A stretch of 64,000 nt of DNA from Phaeodactylibacter xiamenensis (lineage in GTDB: Bacteria > Bacteroidota > Bacteroidia > Chitinophagales > Saprospiraceae): contig NZ_JPOS01000018.1 in NCBI RefSeq assembly GCF_000759025.1, positions 1-64,000 on the forward strand. The letters are read 5' to 3'. The position numbers and the translations under genes are program-made. Below, piece after piece: positions 44,891 to 54,459 of the stretch (the first letter of the stretch is position 1; every line of letters begins with the position of its first letter). Below the pieces are notes generated by a model. It did no database searches, was not told the origin of the DNA, and saw nothing but the letters and a program-made list of their open reading frames with translations.

Positions 44891-45649
44891 ATGAATACTT
44901 CACGGCCTTTCGTTATTATCTTAACATTTTTCACCCTGTTCCTACTGTCCTGCAGCCCGCCCACGGAGCCTGAAAAGGCGGAAGAAGCAACTGAAAATAC
45001 TGAGGAAGAATCAATTGTGGGCCTGGTTGAGGATGTACTGACCGCCGAAGAGCAGGCAGCGCTCACGCCCGATATGGTCATTCAGTCCTTCAAGGAAGGC
45101 AACGGGCGCTTCATGCGCAATGACCTGACCACCCGGAACCACTCAGAACAAGTGCGCAAGAGCACCAATGCGCAATATCCTAAAGCCATTGTTTTATCCT
45201 GCGTCGACAGCCGGGTTCCGGTGGAAGACGTCTTCGACCGTGGTATTGGCGATGTGTTTGTCGCTCGTGTGGCAGGCAATTTCGTTAACGAGGACATCCT
45301 GGGCAGTATGGAGTTCGCCTGCAAAGTCTCCGGTTCTAAGCTGATTCTGGTCTTAGGGCACGAGCACTGTGGTGCCGTCAAAGCCGCAGTGGACGGGGTA
45401 GAACTGGGCAATATTACGCCAATGCTTTCCAAAATAAGGCCAGCCGTGGAGGCGACCGAATATGAAGGGGACCGAAGCTCGAAAAACGAAGCCTTTGTCC
45501 ATGAGGTCTGCGAAAACAACGTGCAGCATGCCATGGCGCAAATCCGGGAGCGCAGCCCCATACTCAAGGAGATGGAAGACAATGGTGAGATCAAAATTGT
45601 CGGTGGCGTCTACGACATGGATAACGGGAAGGTGTCTTTCCTGAATTAG
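44891..45649 (+). CDS. Beta-class carbonic anhydrase, lipoprotein
   Basis: It interconverts CO2 and bicarbonate at a zinc site. The zinc ligands are Cys104, His157 and Cys160 (SCVDSR, GHEHCGAV), and the catalytic Asp106-Arg108 dyad is present. Unlike most beta-class enzymes it opens with a signal peptide ending in LLSC (Cys21), a lipobox, followed by a Glu-rich linker (24-60). It should therefore be outside the cytoplasm, tethered to a membrane. The ATG at 44891 starts this signal peptide; an upstream in-frame start would spoil it. Confidence 0.92.
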   Translation: MNTSRPFVIILTFFTLFLLSCSPPTEPEKAEEATENTEEESIVGLVEDVLTAEEQAALTPDMVIQSFKEGNGRFMRNDLTTRNHSEQVRKSTNAQYPKAIVLSCVDSRVPVEDVFDRGIGDVFVARVAGNFVNEDILGSMEFACKVSGSKLILVLGHEHCGAVKAAVDGVELGNITPMLSKIRPAVEATEYEGDRSSKNEAFVHEVCENNVQHAMAQIRERSPILKEMEDNGEIKIVGGVYDMDNGKVSFLN

Positions 45650-45688
45650 CGGGCGCCGCACACGCGTTCAAACCACAGTCCGACAGGA

Positions 45689-45738
45689 GGGGGCCACCTT
45701 CTAAAGCAGCATGACTTTGACAGGAGATGGCCCCCTTT
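45689..45738 (+). terminator. Terminator of the carbonic anhydrase gene
   Basis: GGGGGCCA (45689-45696) and TGGCCCCC (45728-45735) pair, followed by TTTG. The loop is long (31 bases), with weak pairing possible inside. Confidence 0.65.
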
Positions 45739-45896
45739 GTTATCGACTCAAACGAAAAAGCAGCCCTGCCCCATATCTACCCGGTTTCTGAGAAAATGAA
45801 GCCGAATACTCCCCTCACTGTCATGATTTGACCTAATTAAAGAGAGAATACGCACAAAAGCCATTAAAAAAGTGTACCTTAAGAAACTGAGCTATT
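45739..45896. other. Gene-free stretch before the IS4 element
   Basis: About 160 bases with no gene. It was the upstream region of the cold-shock-domain gene before the insertion. Confidence 0.5.
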
Positions 45897-45904
45897 TTCA
45901 ATAT

Positions 45905-47144
45905 TTCATTGCCGTACACTTTTAGCTCGGCAAAAAGTTCATTGAAAGTTTGGAAAGAGAGACAGAAAAAATAAGGGTTTTCTGAGATTTTAAAAATCTT
46001 TGCAGAAAACCCTTTCAAAATGTCGTTCTGCAAAGATCTAAAAAATGGTTGATAAAGCATCAATCTGAGGTTCCACAAGGCAACGCCTTGCGTCGATTAA
46101 CCGTCTTATCTGGTTTATTAGGTGCCTTAATCAAAGGTGGCCGGGCATCTCTATCAGAGTTGGGCCGCCATATGGAAGACCCCACTGACCTGGAAAGTCG
46201 GGTCAAGAAGGCCAAGCGTTGGTTGCAAAATAAGTGGACCGATGTCACGGTACACTTTATACCCTACCTTCTTCCGATTCTCCACTCTCTGAGCAAGGCT
46301 GGAGAGTTAGTTCTGGCCATCGATGGCTCCTGTGTGGGCAAAGACTGCATGGCGCTGATGGTCAGTGTAATCTGGCGCAGGCGAGCCATTCCCATTTGTT
46401 GGGTAGTTCGTAAAGCTCCCAAAGGCCATTTCCCGGAACACATGCACGTGGCCATTATCGGTCAAGTGGCGATGCTTATGGACAGTATCCTGGAACAGGA
46501 TTGCCGGATTTTCCTGCTGGGAGATGCCGAATTCGACGGCTGCGAGTTGCAACAGTCTTGTTTGGCTCACGGTTGGGAGTACGTGCTAAAAACGGCGAAG
46601 GATACTTTGGTAGCCGATCATCCGAACATGGAGAATGCTTCGGCTTTTGGCCATTTGGCCGCAAGTATCGGTCAAAAAAGCTTGTTCCTGCCCCAAATGT
46701 ATGTGACTAAGCAAGGGTTTGGGCCAGTCAATGTCTTGTTCTGGCATGACCGGACCCGATATGACCGACCTTTGTATCTGTTGACCAGCTTGGAATATGG
46801 CCCGCAAGCCGAAACATATTACCGAAAGAGGTATCACATTGAAACCTTTTTCGGCGATATCAAATCTCGCGGATTCCACATTCATAAAACCAGGATTGAA
46901 GAGCCTCAAACCTTGTTCAATCTCTTGATCGTGGCTAGCCTGGCTTTCATCATCTGTATCTTGTTCGAGTTTGATGCCCGAACCTCAGCCCAGTTGGGTA
47001 AATTCTGCCGTAAAGACCGAATCGATAGCTTGTCCGTGTTTCAGATTGGACTGAGGGCTGTCCGATTTTATGCTAGGCATGCTTTAAATCTTTCTTTCCA
47101 ATTTTCAAAGAACTTCCCGTAAAATAAAAGTGTACGGCAATGAA
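45905..47144 (+). mobile_element. Complete IS4-family insertion sequence, 1240 bp
   Basis: Perfect 20-bp terminal inverted repeats: 45905-45924 (TTCATTGCCGTACAC...) and 47125-47144. The host DNA is duplicated as TTCAATAT at 45897-45904 and 47145-47152, an 8-bp target duplication that shows a recent, clean insertion. A second, same-direction copy starts the window. One transposase gene fills most of the element. Confidence 0.97.
46049..47122 (+). CDS. IS4-family DDE transposase
   Basis: A 357-residue transposase. Catalytic residues fit IS4: Asp92 (LAIDGSCVGK), Asp159 (LLGDAEFDG) and Glu265 within the Y-x2-R-x3-E-x6-K signature (Tyr258, Arg261, Glu265, Lys272). The only start that keeps the full domain is TTG at 46049; the nearby ATG at 46045 is in another frame and stops quickly. 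A weak start is common in transposase genes. The frame is intact, so the copy could be active. Confidence 0.95.
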   Translation: MIKHQSEVPQGNALRRLTVLSGLLGALIKGGRASLSELGRHMEDPTDLESRVKKAKRWLQNKWTDVTVHFIPYLLPILHSLSKAGELVLAIDGSCVGKDCMALMVSVIWRRRAIPICWVVRKAPKGHFPEHMHVAIIGQVAMLMDSILEQDCRIFLLGDAEFDGCELQQSCLAHGWEYVLKTAKDTLVADHPNMENASAFGHLAASIGQKSLFLPQMYVTKQGFGPVNVLFWHDRTRYDRPLYLLTSLEYGPQAETYYRKRYHIETFFGDIKSRGFHIHKTRIEEPQTLFNLLIVASLAFIICILFEFDARTSAQLGKFCRKDRIDSLSVFQIGLRAVRFYARHALNLSFQFSKNFP

Positions 47145-47230
47145 TTCAATATTACTGAAATAGAACGTTAAGACCGGCTATTTGCTTTGATTTGGATGTA
47201 GTCAAATTATTCACTAAAACAGAAATCTGA

Positions 47231-47665
47231 ATGGCGGATAGCTATCAAAAGAAAGAACGGGAAAAGAAAAAACGTAAAAAGAGGAAAGAGAAGCAGGAGC
47301 GAAAAGAACAAAAAAAGTTTGAGGACAAGAGCCAGATCGAATTCATGTATGTGGATGAAAACGGCCAGTTTTCTACTACTCCTCCCGACAAGCCAAAGAA
47401 AGAGGTCAAGCTGGAAGACATTGAAATTGGCGTCCCCAAGCACGAAGATGACGGAAAGTCTAAGTACGAAAGAGAAGGCAAAGTAAAGTTCTTCAACGCC
47501 GAAAAGGGCTATGGCTTTATCATTGAAAAGGACACTCAGGAGAGTTACTTTGTACACGCGAACGATCTGGAAGAAGAGATCGATGCGGAAGATAAAGTCG
47601 CTTTTGAAATCGGGTCTGGCCCCAAAGGCCCCATCGCCATTAACGTACAGTTACAGAAAGCTTAA
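47231..47665 (+). CDS. Cold-shock-domain protein with basic N-terminus
   Basis: A 144-residue protein. The C-terminal cold shock domain (about 80-144) has REGKVKFFNAEKGYGFI (RNP1 KGYGFI) and SYFVHANDL (RNP2), which bind single-stranded nucleic acid. The N-terminal 35 residues are nearly all Lys, Arg, Glu and Gln, followed by an acidic linker. The IS4 element ends 86 bp before the ATG, so its native promoter or long leader may be displaced; expression might now rely on the IS or on a promoter within those 86 bp. Confidence 0.92.
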   Translation: MADSYQKKEREKKKRKKRKEKQERKEQKKFEDKSQIEFMYVDENGQFSTTPPDKPKKEVKLEDIEIGVPKHEDDGKSKYEREGKVKFFNAEKGYGFIIEKDTQESYFVHANDLEEEIDAEDKVAFEIGSGPKGPIAINVQLQKA

Positions 47666-48036
47666 TCGCTAACGAAGGAGTATCAGCACTACAAGGGCTC
47701 AAAGCCATCTTAGTGCCGATACTCTCCATCTGGTATTCATCTCTGGATCAGCCAACTCCTTGCGAAGTAGTCTCTGTAGATGTCGTTTTTCATGTTATTG
47801 AGGCCTGTATGCTAATGGCTTAGTTATAGAAACCGGTTTTAGCGCCCCGTTCAGGATTTATGGAGCTAAGAGATGCTATGTTAGCATCCAACCAGTTCTA
47901 AAAAAAATTGCGGCTTATGTCCCAGTGCTCTTTGTACCAGTGAATCAAATTAGGAATACAGGCTCATACAACATGCCGCTCCCGGCATGTTATGGTATAT
48001 GGAAGGCACTTCCAAAGCGACCTCCGTCTAAAAAAT
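47666..48036. other. Intergenic region with two strong hairpins
   Basis: Two stem-loops are clear. GAGTATC-a-GCACTA (47678-47691) pairs with TAGTGC-c-GATACTC (47711-47724). AACATGCCG (47970-47978) pairs with CGGCATGTT (47983-47991) across a 4-base loop. Neither has a U-tract. They probably end the convergent transcripts of the cold-shock-domain gene and the spherulin-like gene. No gene is seen. Confidence 0.6.
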
Positions 48037-48996
48037 TCAGAACAACCGCCAAAAGAAATCCGGCAATTTGTCCCAGGGGTTACCATCCGCCCCGTCATCG
48101 GTGACGTAGAGGTAGGTAAAACCCTTTTGCGCTAATCCGGCTTTGGCATCGTCCCAGGTAAAGTCCAGGGCGCTATAGGCAGCGCCGCTGCGAAGTTGCT
48201 GCTGTAATTGCGACAGAATGTGCGCGTCCCGCTGTCCGACGGTAAGCCCTCCCTTCTGATAGAGCATAGCGGCGGCCGGCTTACCTTGCATCAACTGTGC
48301 GTTATATCCCACCTGCTGCAGGGCAGCATTGACATTGGGTTTCGTTCCGGGGCCGGAAGGGTACAAGTTGATCGGCCGTTCGCATACGGAGTGAATCCAG
48401 TCGGGAGTGCTGAGGTAACCCGACCCTGGCGTGGTGCCGTAATGCATGACCCGGTATAGCTTTCGCCCGGCGTCAAAGTTCAGGGCTACGTAATTTTTGG
48501 CGTAATTGTCCAGGTCTTTCAGCCACTGCAATTTACCCGCATCCGTAGGAGCCTCATCAAAAAAGTAACCGTCTACATTGTAAGTGTTGTGCCATCTGGA
48601 GATTTCTCCCTGTACTTGCTGCAGATTACGGCCACTGCAGGCGGCTGAACTGTGATCCAGCCCGTAACACAGGTGTACATAGCCTAATATGACGCCACCG
48701 GCATTGCGCACCTTTGTGATGGCTTCCTGATACTTTTGTACGGCCCAAACATTATTGCCATCCCCCGGACCACTATTAACGTTGGCAATGACCACCAGGC
48801 GGTCGCCGTACTGCTAAGCCGCCTCAATGAGGGTAGACCAGTAGGGGCCAACATTATGCTGACCAGGGTCGTCATTATCGTAGGGGAAGAATTAGGCCGG
48901 CACAATCACCTTGTGGCCGGAGGACTGTGCACTGCCAAGCTGTGGAATGAAAAACAGGGCCAGGAAAACAAGAAGCAAGAATGGAGTTTGTTTCAT
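48037..48996 (-). pseudogene. Spherulin-4-like secreted protein with two in-frame stops
   Basis: A single frame of 319 codons from an ATG at 48996, with a clear signal peptide (MKQTPFLLLVFLALFFIP, cleaved near GSAQ). It is interrupted by TAA at codon 35 (48892-48894, after VIVPA) and TAG at codon 61 (48814-48816, after IEAA); no frameshift is seen. Downstream it matches spherulation-specific family 4 proteins: VVIANVNSGPG, AGGVILGYVHLCYG, YNVDGYFFDEAPTD, NYVALNFDAG. Both stops could come from Tyr codons (TAC/TAT) by one change. Translation from a GTG after the second stop would give an unexported fragment. Confidence 0.82.
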
Positions 48997-49497
48997 GATC
49001 AGTTTATATTTTGTCCTTTTATTTGCTGATGAAAGCATAGGTTACTCCTTACCGGTGAAAAAAATCCCAGTGGAGAAGAACGGCTATTGCCGTGGATCAA
49101 ATCCTAAGTTCACCAAGTGAAGAACTGATGCTGCAAAGATGGGAGTAGCCAGCCCAAATAACCTTACCAAATGGGTGCAACGGTTTGTCTGTCCGTTGAA
49201 TCAGCAATAGAGAGCGTTCAGTCGCGGTTGATGATGGCTGGTCAGATACCGTAGTTGTGGAGCTTGCCAATGCCTGGACTGAATAGGCGCCCAGGTCTTC
49301 GTCTTCGTCTATTCGTAAAGGGGGAATGCACTACCAAATCAGCAAAAAGCCCTGCCCATCATAGGTCACTCCATGCGTAAAGCTTCCCAAAACAGCCCTT
49401 TAAGCTCGTTGGCATAGCGTCTGAACGGATACTGCAATCTCTGGTTTTGCCTATCTAAAGCCAGGCGTACCTCCAGTTGTCGGGCTGTAGTGTAGCT
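48997..49497. other. 500-bp gene-free stretch
   Basis: It separates two minus-strand genes. No gene, RNA or strong hairpin is seen. The frame after the DUF481 gene's stop stays open for 43 codons, which is not significant. Confidence 0.5.
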
Positions 49498-50793
49498 TTA
49501 CAAGCGCGTATTCACAATATTATTCAGTGTAGAGCCAAAAGTATAGCTCAGCCCCAGACCAGTGCTCGCCGCAAAGTCCGTCGCGATCTGCCGTTGCTGC
49601 AGCAGGATATCCTCCACAGAGGTGTCCCCTTCCGGCAAATTGATTTGATCGCTGACCAGGTCGAAATTAGCAGAAAACCGGAGAGCGAGCCCTTCGTACA
49701 GCCGTACGGCTATCCAGTTGTCGAACTCTACCCGGTTTTTGGACATATCGTGCAGGAAAGAAGAGGCCTGCAAAGTGGTGAAAATATCACCCCAGGGCTG
49801 CCGGAAGCGCAGCTGAATATCCAGAGAGTGGTTCAGGAGGTTTTCCTCAATTTGCCCGAAAACCGTACGCTCAAAGTATTGCTGATGCTGAAACCCAATC
49901 CGGTAGGCAAAGGTAATCTCCCGGCGCAGGACTTCCTCGTAGGGGAAGATGTTGTACTCCAGGGCAGGGTGAAAATTGTAGGCCTGAGCAATATTATTGA
50001 AGGTGCTTTGGCGTATACCGCTAAACACGCCGGTAGACCAATGATCGGTGATACTCTTGACGATACTCCCCGATAAAACCTTCCATTTTCGAACACTCAC
50101 CAGCATTTCATCGTCGCTCTCAAATTGGTTCTCCGCGTGGCTGACCTGACCATCAATCCGCACCCGCCAGGCATCCGTAACCCGGTCTATATCTACGCCC
50201 AGGTCCACACTAAATTCTTCACGGGAGGACTCCTTGTACAACCGGCCGTTGCCCGAAACTTCAAAAATCCAGTAATTCCACGGATCTTTGTTTTCCTCAG
50301 CACCGGCAGTACCTGTCCCTTCCGGCACATTAACCTGGAAATCGATATGGCTGGCCAACTCAGAATTCACCAGATAATGGAGCAGCCCCTGATTCACTGT
50401 TCTCAGCAAACCGTCCCGGACCTCCGAATTGGTCATATTGGGGTTAGACTCGAACTTGAGTTCCTGCTCTAATCCCTCAAATGCCCCCTGACCTTTGAAG
50501 TTGAGGGTAAAGGAGCGGCCACCTGCTCCTGTCCAGATATCAAAAATAAACAACTGAATATTGGCCTGACCCTGATCACGCACGTGGTCCAGATAGGTGA
50601 TTTCCTGCACCAGATAGTTACGGTCGCAGTTGCAGTCTATGAAGAGCTTAAGACGGTCCTGAGATTGCCCCGGCAATACGGAGGGAATAACGAACGCAAG
50701 GCAAAGCAGTGCTAAAAGGAAGTTGGGTTTGGGGTAAGCTCTGCCAAAGATTTTGAAAATGTGGGTAGTTTCTGCGGTTCTGTTGTCTTGCAT
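49498..50793 (-). CDS. DUF481-like outer-membrane beta-barrel protein
   Basis: A 431-residue exported protein. After a short positively charged start, a hydrophobic segment (about 25-42, FLLALLCLAFVIPSVL) serves as signal peptide. A domain with two cysteines close together (CNCDRNYLVQEITYLDHVRD) follows. From about 170 on, alternating beta-strand patterns (AWRVRIDGQVSHAENQF, DIQLRFRQPWGDIFTTLQASSFL, LALRFSANFDLVSDQI) and an end LSYTFGSTLNNIVNTRL fit an outer-membrane barrel of the DUF481 kind. Function unknown. Confidence 0.78.
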   Translation of the reverse strand: MQDNRTAETTHIFKIFGRAYPKPNFLLALLCLAFVIPSVLPGQSQDRLKLFIDCNCDRNYLVQEITYLDHVRDQGQANIQLFIFDIWTGAGGRSFTLNFKGQGAFEGLEQELKFESNPNMTNSEVRDGLLRTVNQGLLHYLVNSELASHIDFQVNVPEGTGTAGAEENKDPWNYWIFEVSGNGRLYKESSREEFSVDLGVDIDRVTDAWRVRIDGQVSHAENQFESDDEMLVSVRKWKVLSGSIVKSITDHWSTGVFSGIRQSTFNNIAQAYNFHPALEYNIFPYEEVLRREITFAYRIGFQHQQYFERTVFGQIEENLLNHSLDIQLRFRQPWGDIFTTLQASSFLHDMSKNRVEFDNWIAVRLYEGLALRFSANFDLVSDQINLPEGDTSVEDILLQQRQIATDFAASTGLGLSYTFGSTLNNIVNTRL

Positions 50794-51343
50794 GATTGAA
50801 AGTAAGGTGGTTTTGGTGCTTGAATCAAATTATCCTGTGCTGTAAGTTATTAAGATTTCTTATTAAGTTTAACAACTAAATGGGTTTAGTTGTTGATTTG
50901 ACAAAATGCTGTAACTCGAAGAGAACACTTCGGAAGCGTTGTGCTAACTTTTTAGATTTAAATGAGGCCAGCCCACTCTTAATCTCCTCTTAACACCACA
51001 GCCCATTTCACTTAACAATTGGTATCTACCTTTGGGTATCAATTCGCTAGTTAGCCTGCCGGGAAGTATACCCTGTATGCACAGGCAGGCCACACAACTA
51101 TTTTCCTGATCTAAGTCGGGCCTTCACGGCACTGCCTCCGGCGTGGTTTGCTGCGCCGGTCTCCTGGTGAGCATTAGTGCTGAACTAATGTGACAGGATC
51201 ACCGTGTACCCGTAAGCCCCCAAATAGCCTGTCCCAATAAGAAATGCACTGCAAATGCCTTGCGGTGTCCTGATCGTCTACGTTGCAGCCGGAAAAGTGC
51301 CGCTGCCGACACTCACTTTTATTAACTTAAAACCATACAGTCC
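50794..51343. promoter_or_regulatory. Long structured leader of the SusC/SusD operon
   Basis: A -7 box TACCTTTG (51027-51034) suggests a leader of about 300 nt. It contains hairpins GCCTGCC/GGCAGGC (51054-51060/51084-51090), CCGGCG/CGCCGG (51138-51143/51154-51159) and CATTAGT/ACTAATG (51172-51178/51184-51190), the last nested in a TCCTG/CAGGA stem. I do not recognise a riboswitch class. No gene is seen. Confidence 0.55.
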
Positions 51344-54300
51344 ATGAGATTTATGCGACTAAAAGCCTTTATTCCAGGCTTACTCATTTGCGGGAGCTTC
51401 CTGCAAGCCGTTGCTGCACCAGGCAACATTAAAACTGGTGTACAACTAAAAGGCAGGGAGGCTTACCTTGTCGAATCAACCGCTTCCGTCACTGAAGCCA
51501 GGCCCATTTCCGGCCAGGTTACAGATGAATCAGGGGAACCCCTCGTTGGCGCAACCGTACAGGTCAAAGGTGCCGTTACCGGTACCGTTACCGATGTGGA
51601 CGGTAAGTTTACCATTCAGGTGGAGGATGATGCGGTGCTTATCATTTCCTACATCGGCTACATTTCAGAAGAAGTTTCCGTAGCCGGGCTATCCAACATT
51701 CAGCTACAGCTGAAGCCCAATGCTACTCAACTGGACGATGTTGTCGTAGTTGCCTACGGTACGCAGAAGAAATCAGATGTCACCGGCGCTATTGGCGGGG
51801 TGGACTCCGACGAGTTCAACCGGGGCGTAGTGACCAACCCCGGACAGCTCCTGCAGGGCAAAGTGGCTGGTGTCAACGTCTCCAATGTGAGCGGTGAGCC
51901 GGGTGCAGCCCAAAATGTGATCATCCGGGGTATTGGTAGTTTGCGCTCGGGTACGACCCCGCTCTACGTGATCGACGGTTTCGTACTGGACAACTCCGGT
52001 ACCGGTGTGGCCAACAACCCGCTGAACTTCATCAACCCGAATGATATCGCAAGCATCGATGTCCTGAAAGACGCTTCGGCAGCAGCGATCTACGGTGCCC
52101 GGGCTTCCAACGGTGTTATCGTAATTACGACTAAGAAAGGGCAGGAAGGCAAAGCCGAAACTACCCTTTCCACGTCCAGAGCAGTCTCCACCATCGCCCG
52201 CAAGCTTCCGGTCTTTGGTGCAGATGAGTTCCGGCAGCAGGTCACAGCTATCGGCGGCCGGCTGGAAGACTTTGGCGGCAACACGGACTGGCAGGATGAG
52301 CTGACGCAGACCGGAATTTCCAACAACGTCAACCTGTCGGTAAACGGAGCGGCCAATGAGCGCTTTTCCTACTACGCTTCCCTAGGTTACCAGGACCAGG
52401 AGGGTATCCTGCAAAACAGCAACCTGGAGCGCTACTCCGGCAAGCTTAACGTAACGCAGAAAGGGCTGGGCGGCCGCCTCAGCATCGATTTGAACCTCAC
52501 CGCTGCGCATACCAAGAACCTGCGCCCCAACATCTCTTCCACACTGGTCGACATGCTGGAGTTCAACCCCACCCTACCTGCCCGAGACGAAAATGGCAAC
52601 CCCCGCCTGCTGGACGAAAACCGCCTGAACCCGCTGGTACGCAATGACATCTATTCCGACAATTCCATCAACAACCGGATCCTGGCTAATATCGCTCCGT
52701 CTCTTGAAATCGTCAAAGGGCTGACTTATAAGCTGAACTTCGGTGTGGACTATTCCACCACTTCCAGAAACGTGCAGTGGAAACCCTACGCGCCTCTGGC
52801 GGGCTTTGAAGGCTCCCTGAACTCCATTGAAGTGGAAAACGAAAACCAGCTGGTGGAAAACACCCTGACGTACCAGTTTGAAGCCGGCAGAAGCAGCTTC
52901 AACATTCTCGCAGGCCATTCTTACCAGAACCTATTCGTTACTTCCCGGTCTACGTCCTTTGAGCGGTTTGTGGACAACGGCATCGACCCCGTTTACCAGG
53001 ACCACACGAGCCCGGACGACCTGAGAACGACCGTGAATGCGGCCGCTGAAGAAAATGAGCTGCAGTCCTTCTTCGGAAGGGTTAACTACAGCTTCGACGG
53101 CAAATACTTGTTTACCGGTACCATGAGAGCAGACGGCTCTTCAAAGTTTGGCGGCAACAACAAGTACGGCTACTTCCCCTCTCTGGCGGTGGGCTGGAAC
53201 ATCACAAGGGAAGACTTCTTCTCCAATACGGCTTTCGATAACCTGAAGCTGAGAGCCAGCTGGGGACAGACCGGCAACCAGGAAATCCCTTCAAAAATCA
53301 CTCAGGAGAGCTTCAATGAATCCCGTGCCCAGAGTGGCGGCGCATCCAACAACACCTATCCGCTGGAGCCCGATCAGCTCACCCTGGATCAATACCCATT
53401 CGGGGTGACCTTCACCCGCCTAGCCAACCCAAATATTCAGTGGGAAGTGTCTACGCAGACCAACGTTGGCCTGGACTTCGCCTTGTTTGACTACCGCTTG
53501 ACCGGTACCCTCGACTACTTCAACAAGGTGTCAGACAACATCCTGCTTGAAATCTCACCGGCTGACCCGATTCAGCCTACGGCTACCTTCTGGACCAACA
53601 TCCCCAACATGGAGATCCGCAACAGCGGCTTTGAGCTGTCGCTGGACTTGGGCAGCGACCCGACAAAGGAATTCCGCTGGAACATCGGTGGCAATATCTC
53701 TTTGATCGATAATGAAATCATCGATTCTCCATTCTCCGTGCTCGTAACGGGTACGGCTTCCGGTGCCGGGCAAACGGGCGCCACCATCAATGGCTACATT
53801 AACGGAGAGCCCATCGGTGCTTTCTATATGCAAACCTTCGACGGTATCGGTGAAGACGGGCTCAACCGCTTCGTAGATACCAATGGCGATGGTGCTATTC
53901 TGGATGATGACCGGACGGTGGTCGGGTCTGCACTGCCGAACACCCTGTACGGTTTCTACCTGAACCTGAACTACAAGAATTTCGACCTCGGCGTGAACTT
54001 CAACGGTGCTGCCGGCAACAAGGTGTACAACCACACTGCTATGAGCAGCTTCATCAAAGGCAAGCTGGCGGTATCTTCCAATACCACCGACTTTGCAGTA
54101 GAGTTCCCGGAAGAGGAGATTACCAACTTCAACGAAGTATCCACCCGCTTCCTGGAAGACGGCGACTTCCTCCGGTTGAACAACCTCACGCTGGGGTACA
54201 ACCTGAATACACAGCGGCTGGGCATTGGAAACGCCATTCAGCGGGCACGCCTGTCCCTGACCGGGCAGAACCTGCTGCTGATCACCAACTACTCTGGTTT

Positions 54301-54415
54301 TGATCCGGAAGTGAACGCAGGCAGTGTCGCCGGCGGTATTCAGACCTTTGGTATCGACCGGTTTGCTTACCCCTCAGCAAGGACCTTCCTGGTAGGCCTG
54401 GATATCACTTTCTAA
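51344..54415 (+). CDS. SusC/RagA-family TonB-linked outer-membrane transporter
   Basis: A 1023-residue outer-membrane transporter. A signal peptide is followed by a carboxypeptidase-like domain (about 53-130, ISGQVTDESGEPLVGATVQVKG). The plug has the SusC hallmark VVVAYGTQKKSDVTGAI, and IRGIGSLRSGTTPLYVIDGF and the TonB-dependent beta-barrel follow. The barrel ends in PSARTFLVGLDITF. With the SusD gene 44 bp downstream it should import an oligosaccharide or other large nutrient. No glycoside hydrolase lies next to it, so the substrate is open. Confidence 0.97.
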   Translation: MRFMRLKAFIPGLLICGSFLQAVAAPGNIKTGVQLKGREAYLVESTASVTEARPISGQVTDESGEPLVGATVQVKGAVTGTVTDVDGKFTIQVEDDAVLIISYIGYISEEVSVAGLSNIQLQLKPNATQLDDVVVVAYGTQKKSDVTGAIGGVDSDEFNRGVVTNPGQLLQGKVAGVNVSNVSGEPGAAQNVIIRGIGSLRSGTTPLYVIDGFVLDNSGTGVANNPLNFINPNDIASIDVLKDASAAAIYGARASNGVIVITTKKGQEGKAETTLSTSRAVSTIARKLPVFGADEFRQQVTAIGGRLEDFGGNTDWQDELTQTGISNNVNLSVNGAANERFSYYASLGYQDQEGILQNSNLERYSGKLNVTQKGLGGRLSIDLNLTAAHTKNLRPNISSTLVDMLEFNPTLPARDENGNPRLLDENRLNPLVRNDIYSDNSINNRILANIAPSLEIVKGLTYKLNFGVDYSTTSRNVQWKPYAPLAGFEGSLNSIEVENENQLVENTLTYQFEAGRSSFNILAGHSYQNLFVTSRSTSFERFVDNGIDPVYQDHTSPDDLRTTVNAAAEENELQSFFGRVNYSFDGKYLFTGTMRADGSSKFGGNNKYGYFPSLAVGWNITREDFFSNTAFDNLKLRASWGQTGNQEIPSKITQESFNESRAQSGGASNNTYPLEPDQLTLDQYPFGVTFTRLANPNIQWEVSTQTNVGLDFALFDYRLTGTLDYFNKVSDNILLEISPADPIQPTATFWTNIPNMEIRNSGFELSLDLGSDPTKEFRWNIGGNISLIDNEIIDSPFSVLVTGTASGAGQTGATINGYINGEPIGAFYMQTFDGIGEDGLNRFVDTNGDGAILDDDRTVVGSALPNTLYGFYLNLNYKNFDLGVNFNGAAGNKVYNHTAMSSFIKGKLAVSSNTTDFAVEFPEEEITNFNEVSTRFLEDGDFLRLNNLTLGYNLNTQRLGIGNAIQRARLSLTGQNLLLITNYSGFDPEVNAGSVAGGIQTFGIDRFAYPSARTFLVGLDITF

Positions 54416-54459
54416 TCAGCCGTATTCAACTTTTTATCTGACTTTTTACACCAACAATA

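Noticed and set aside
1-47144. A composite transposon formed by the two IS4 copies
   Set aside because: The enclosed 45 kb is largely core genes (htpG, rho, serS, frr, rpmH, citrate synthase). Only the right copy has its target duplication visible.
49366-49497. In-frame readthrough extension of the DUF481-like gene
   Set aside because: The protein already ends in a typical barrel terminus (YTFGS...NNIVNTRL); 43 open codons are expected by chance.
51054-51200. A cobalamin or TPP riboswitch before susC
   Set aside because: None of the conserved boxes of these classes could be matched; only generic hairpins are visible.
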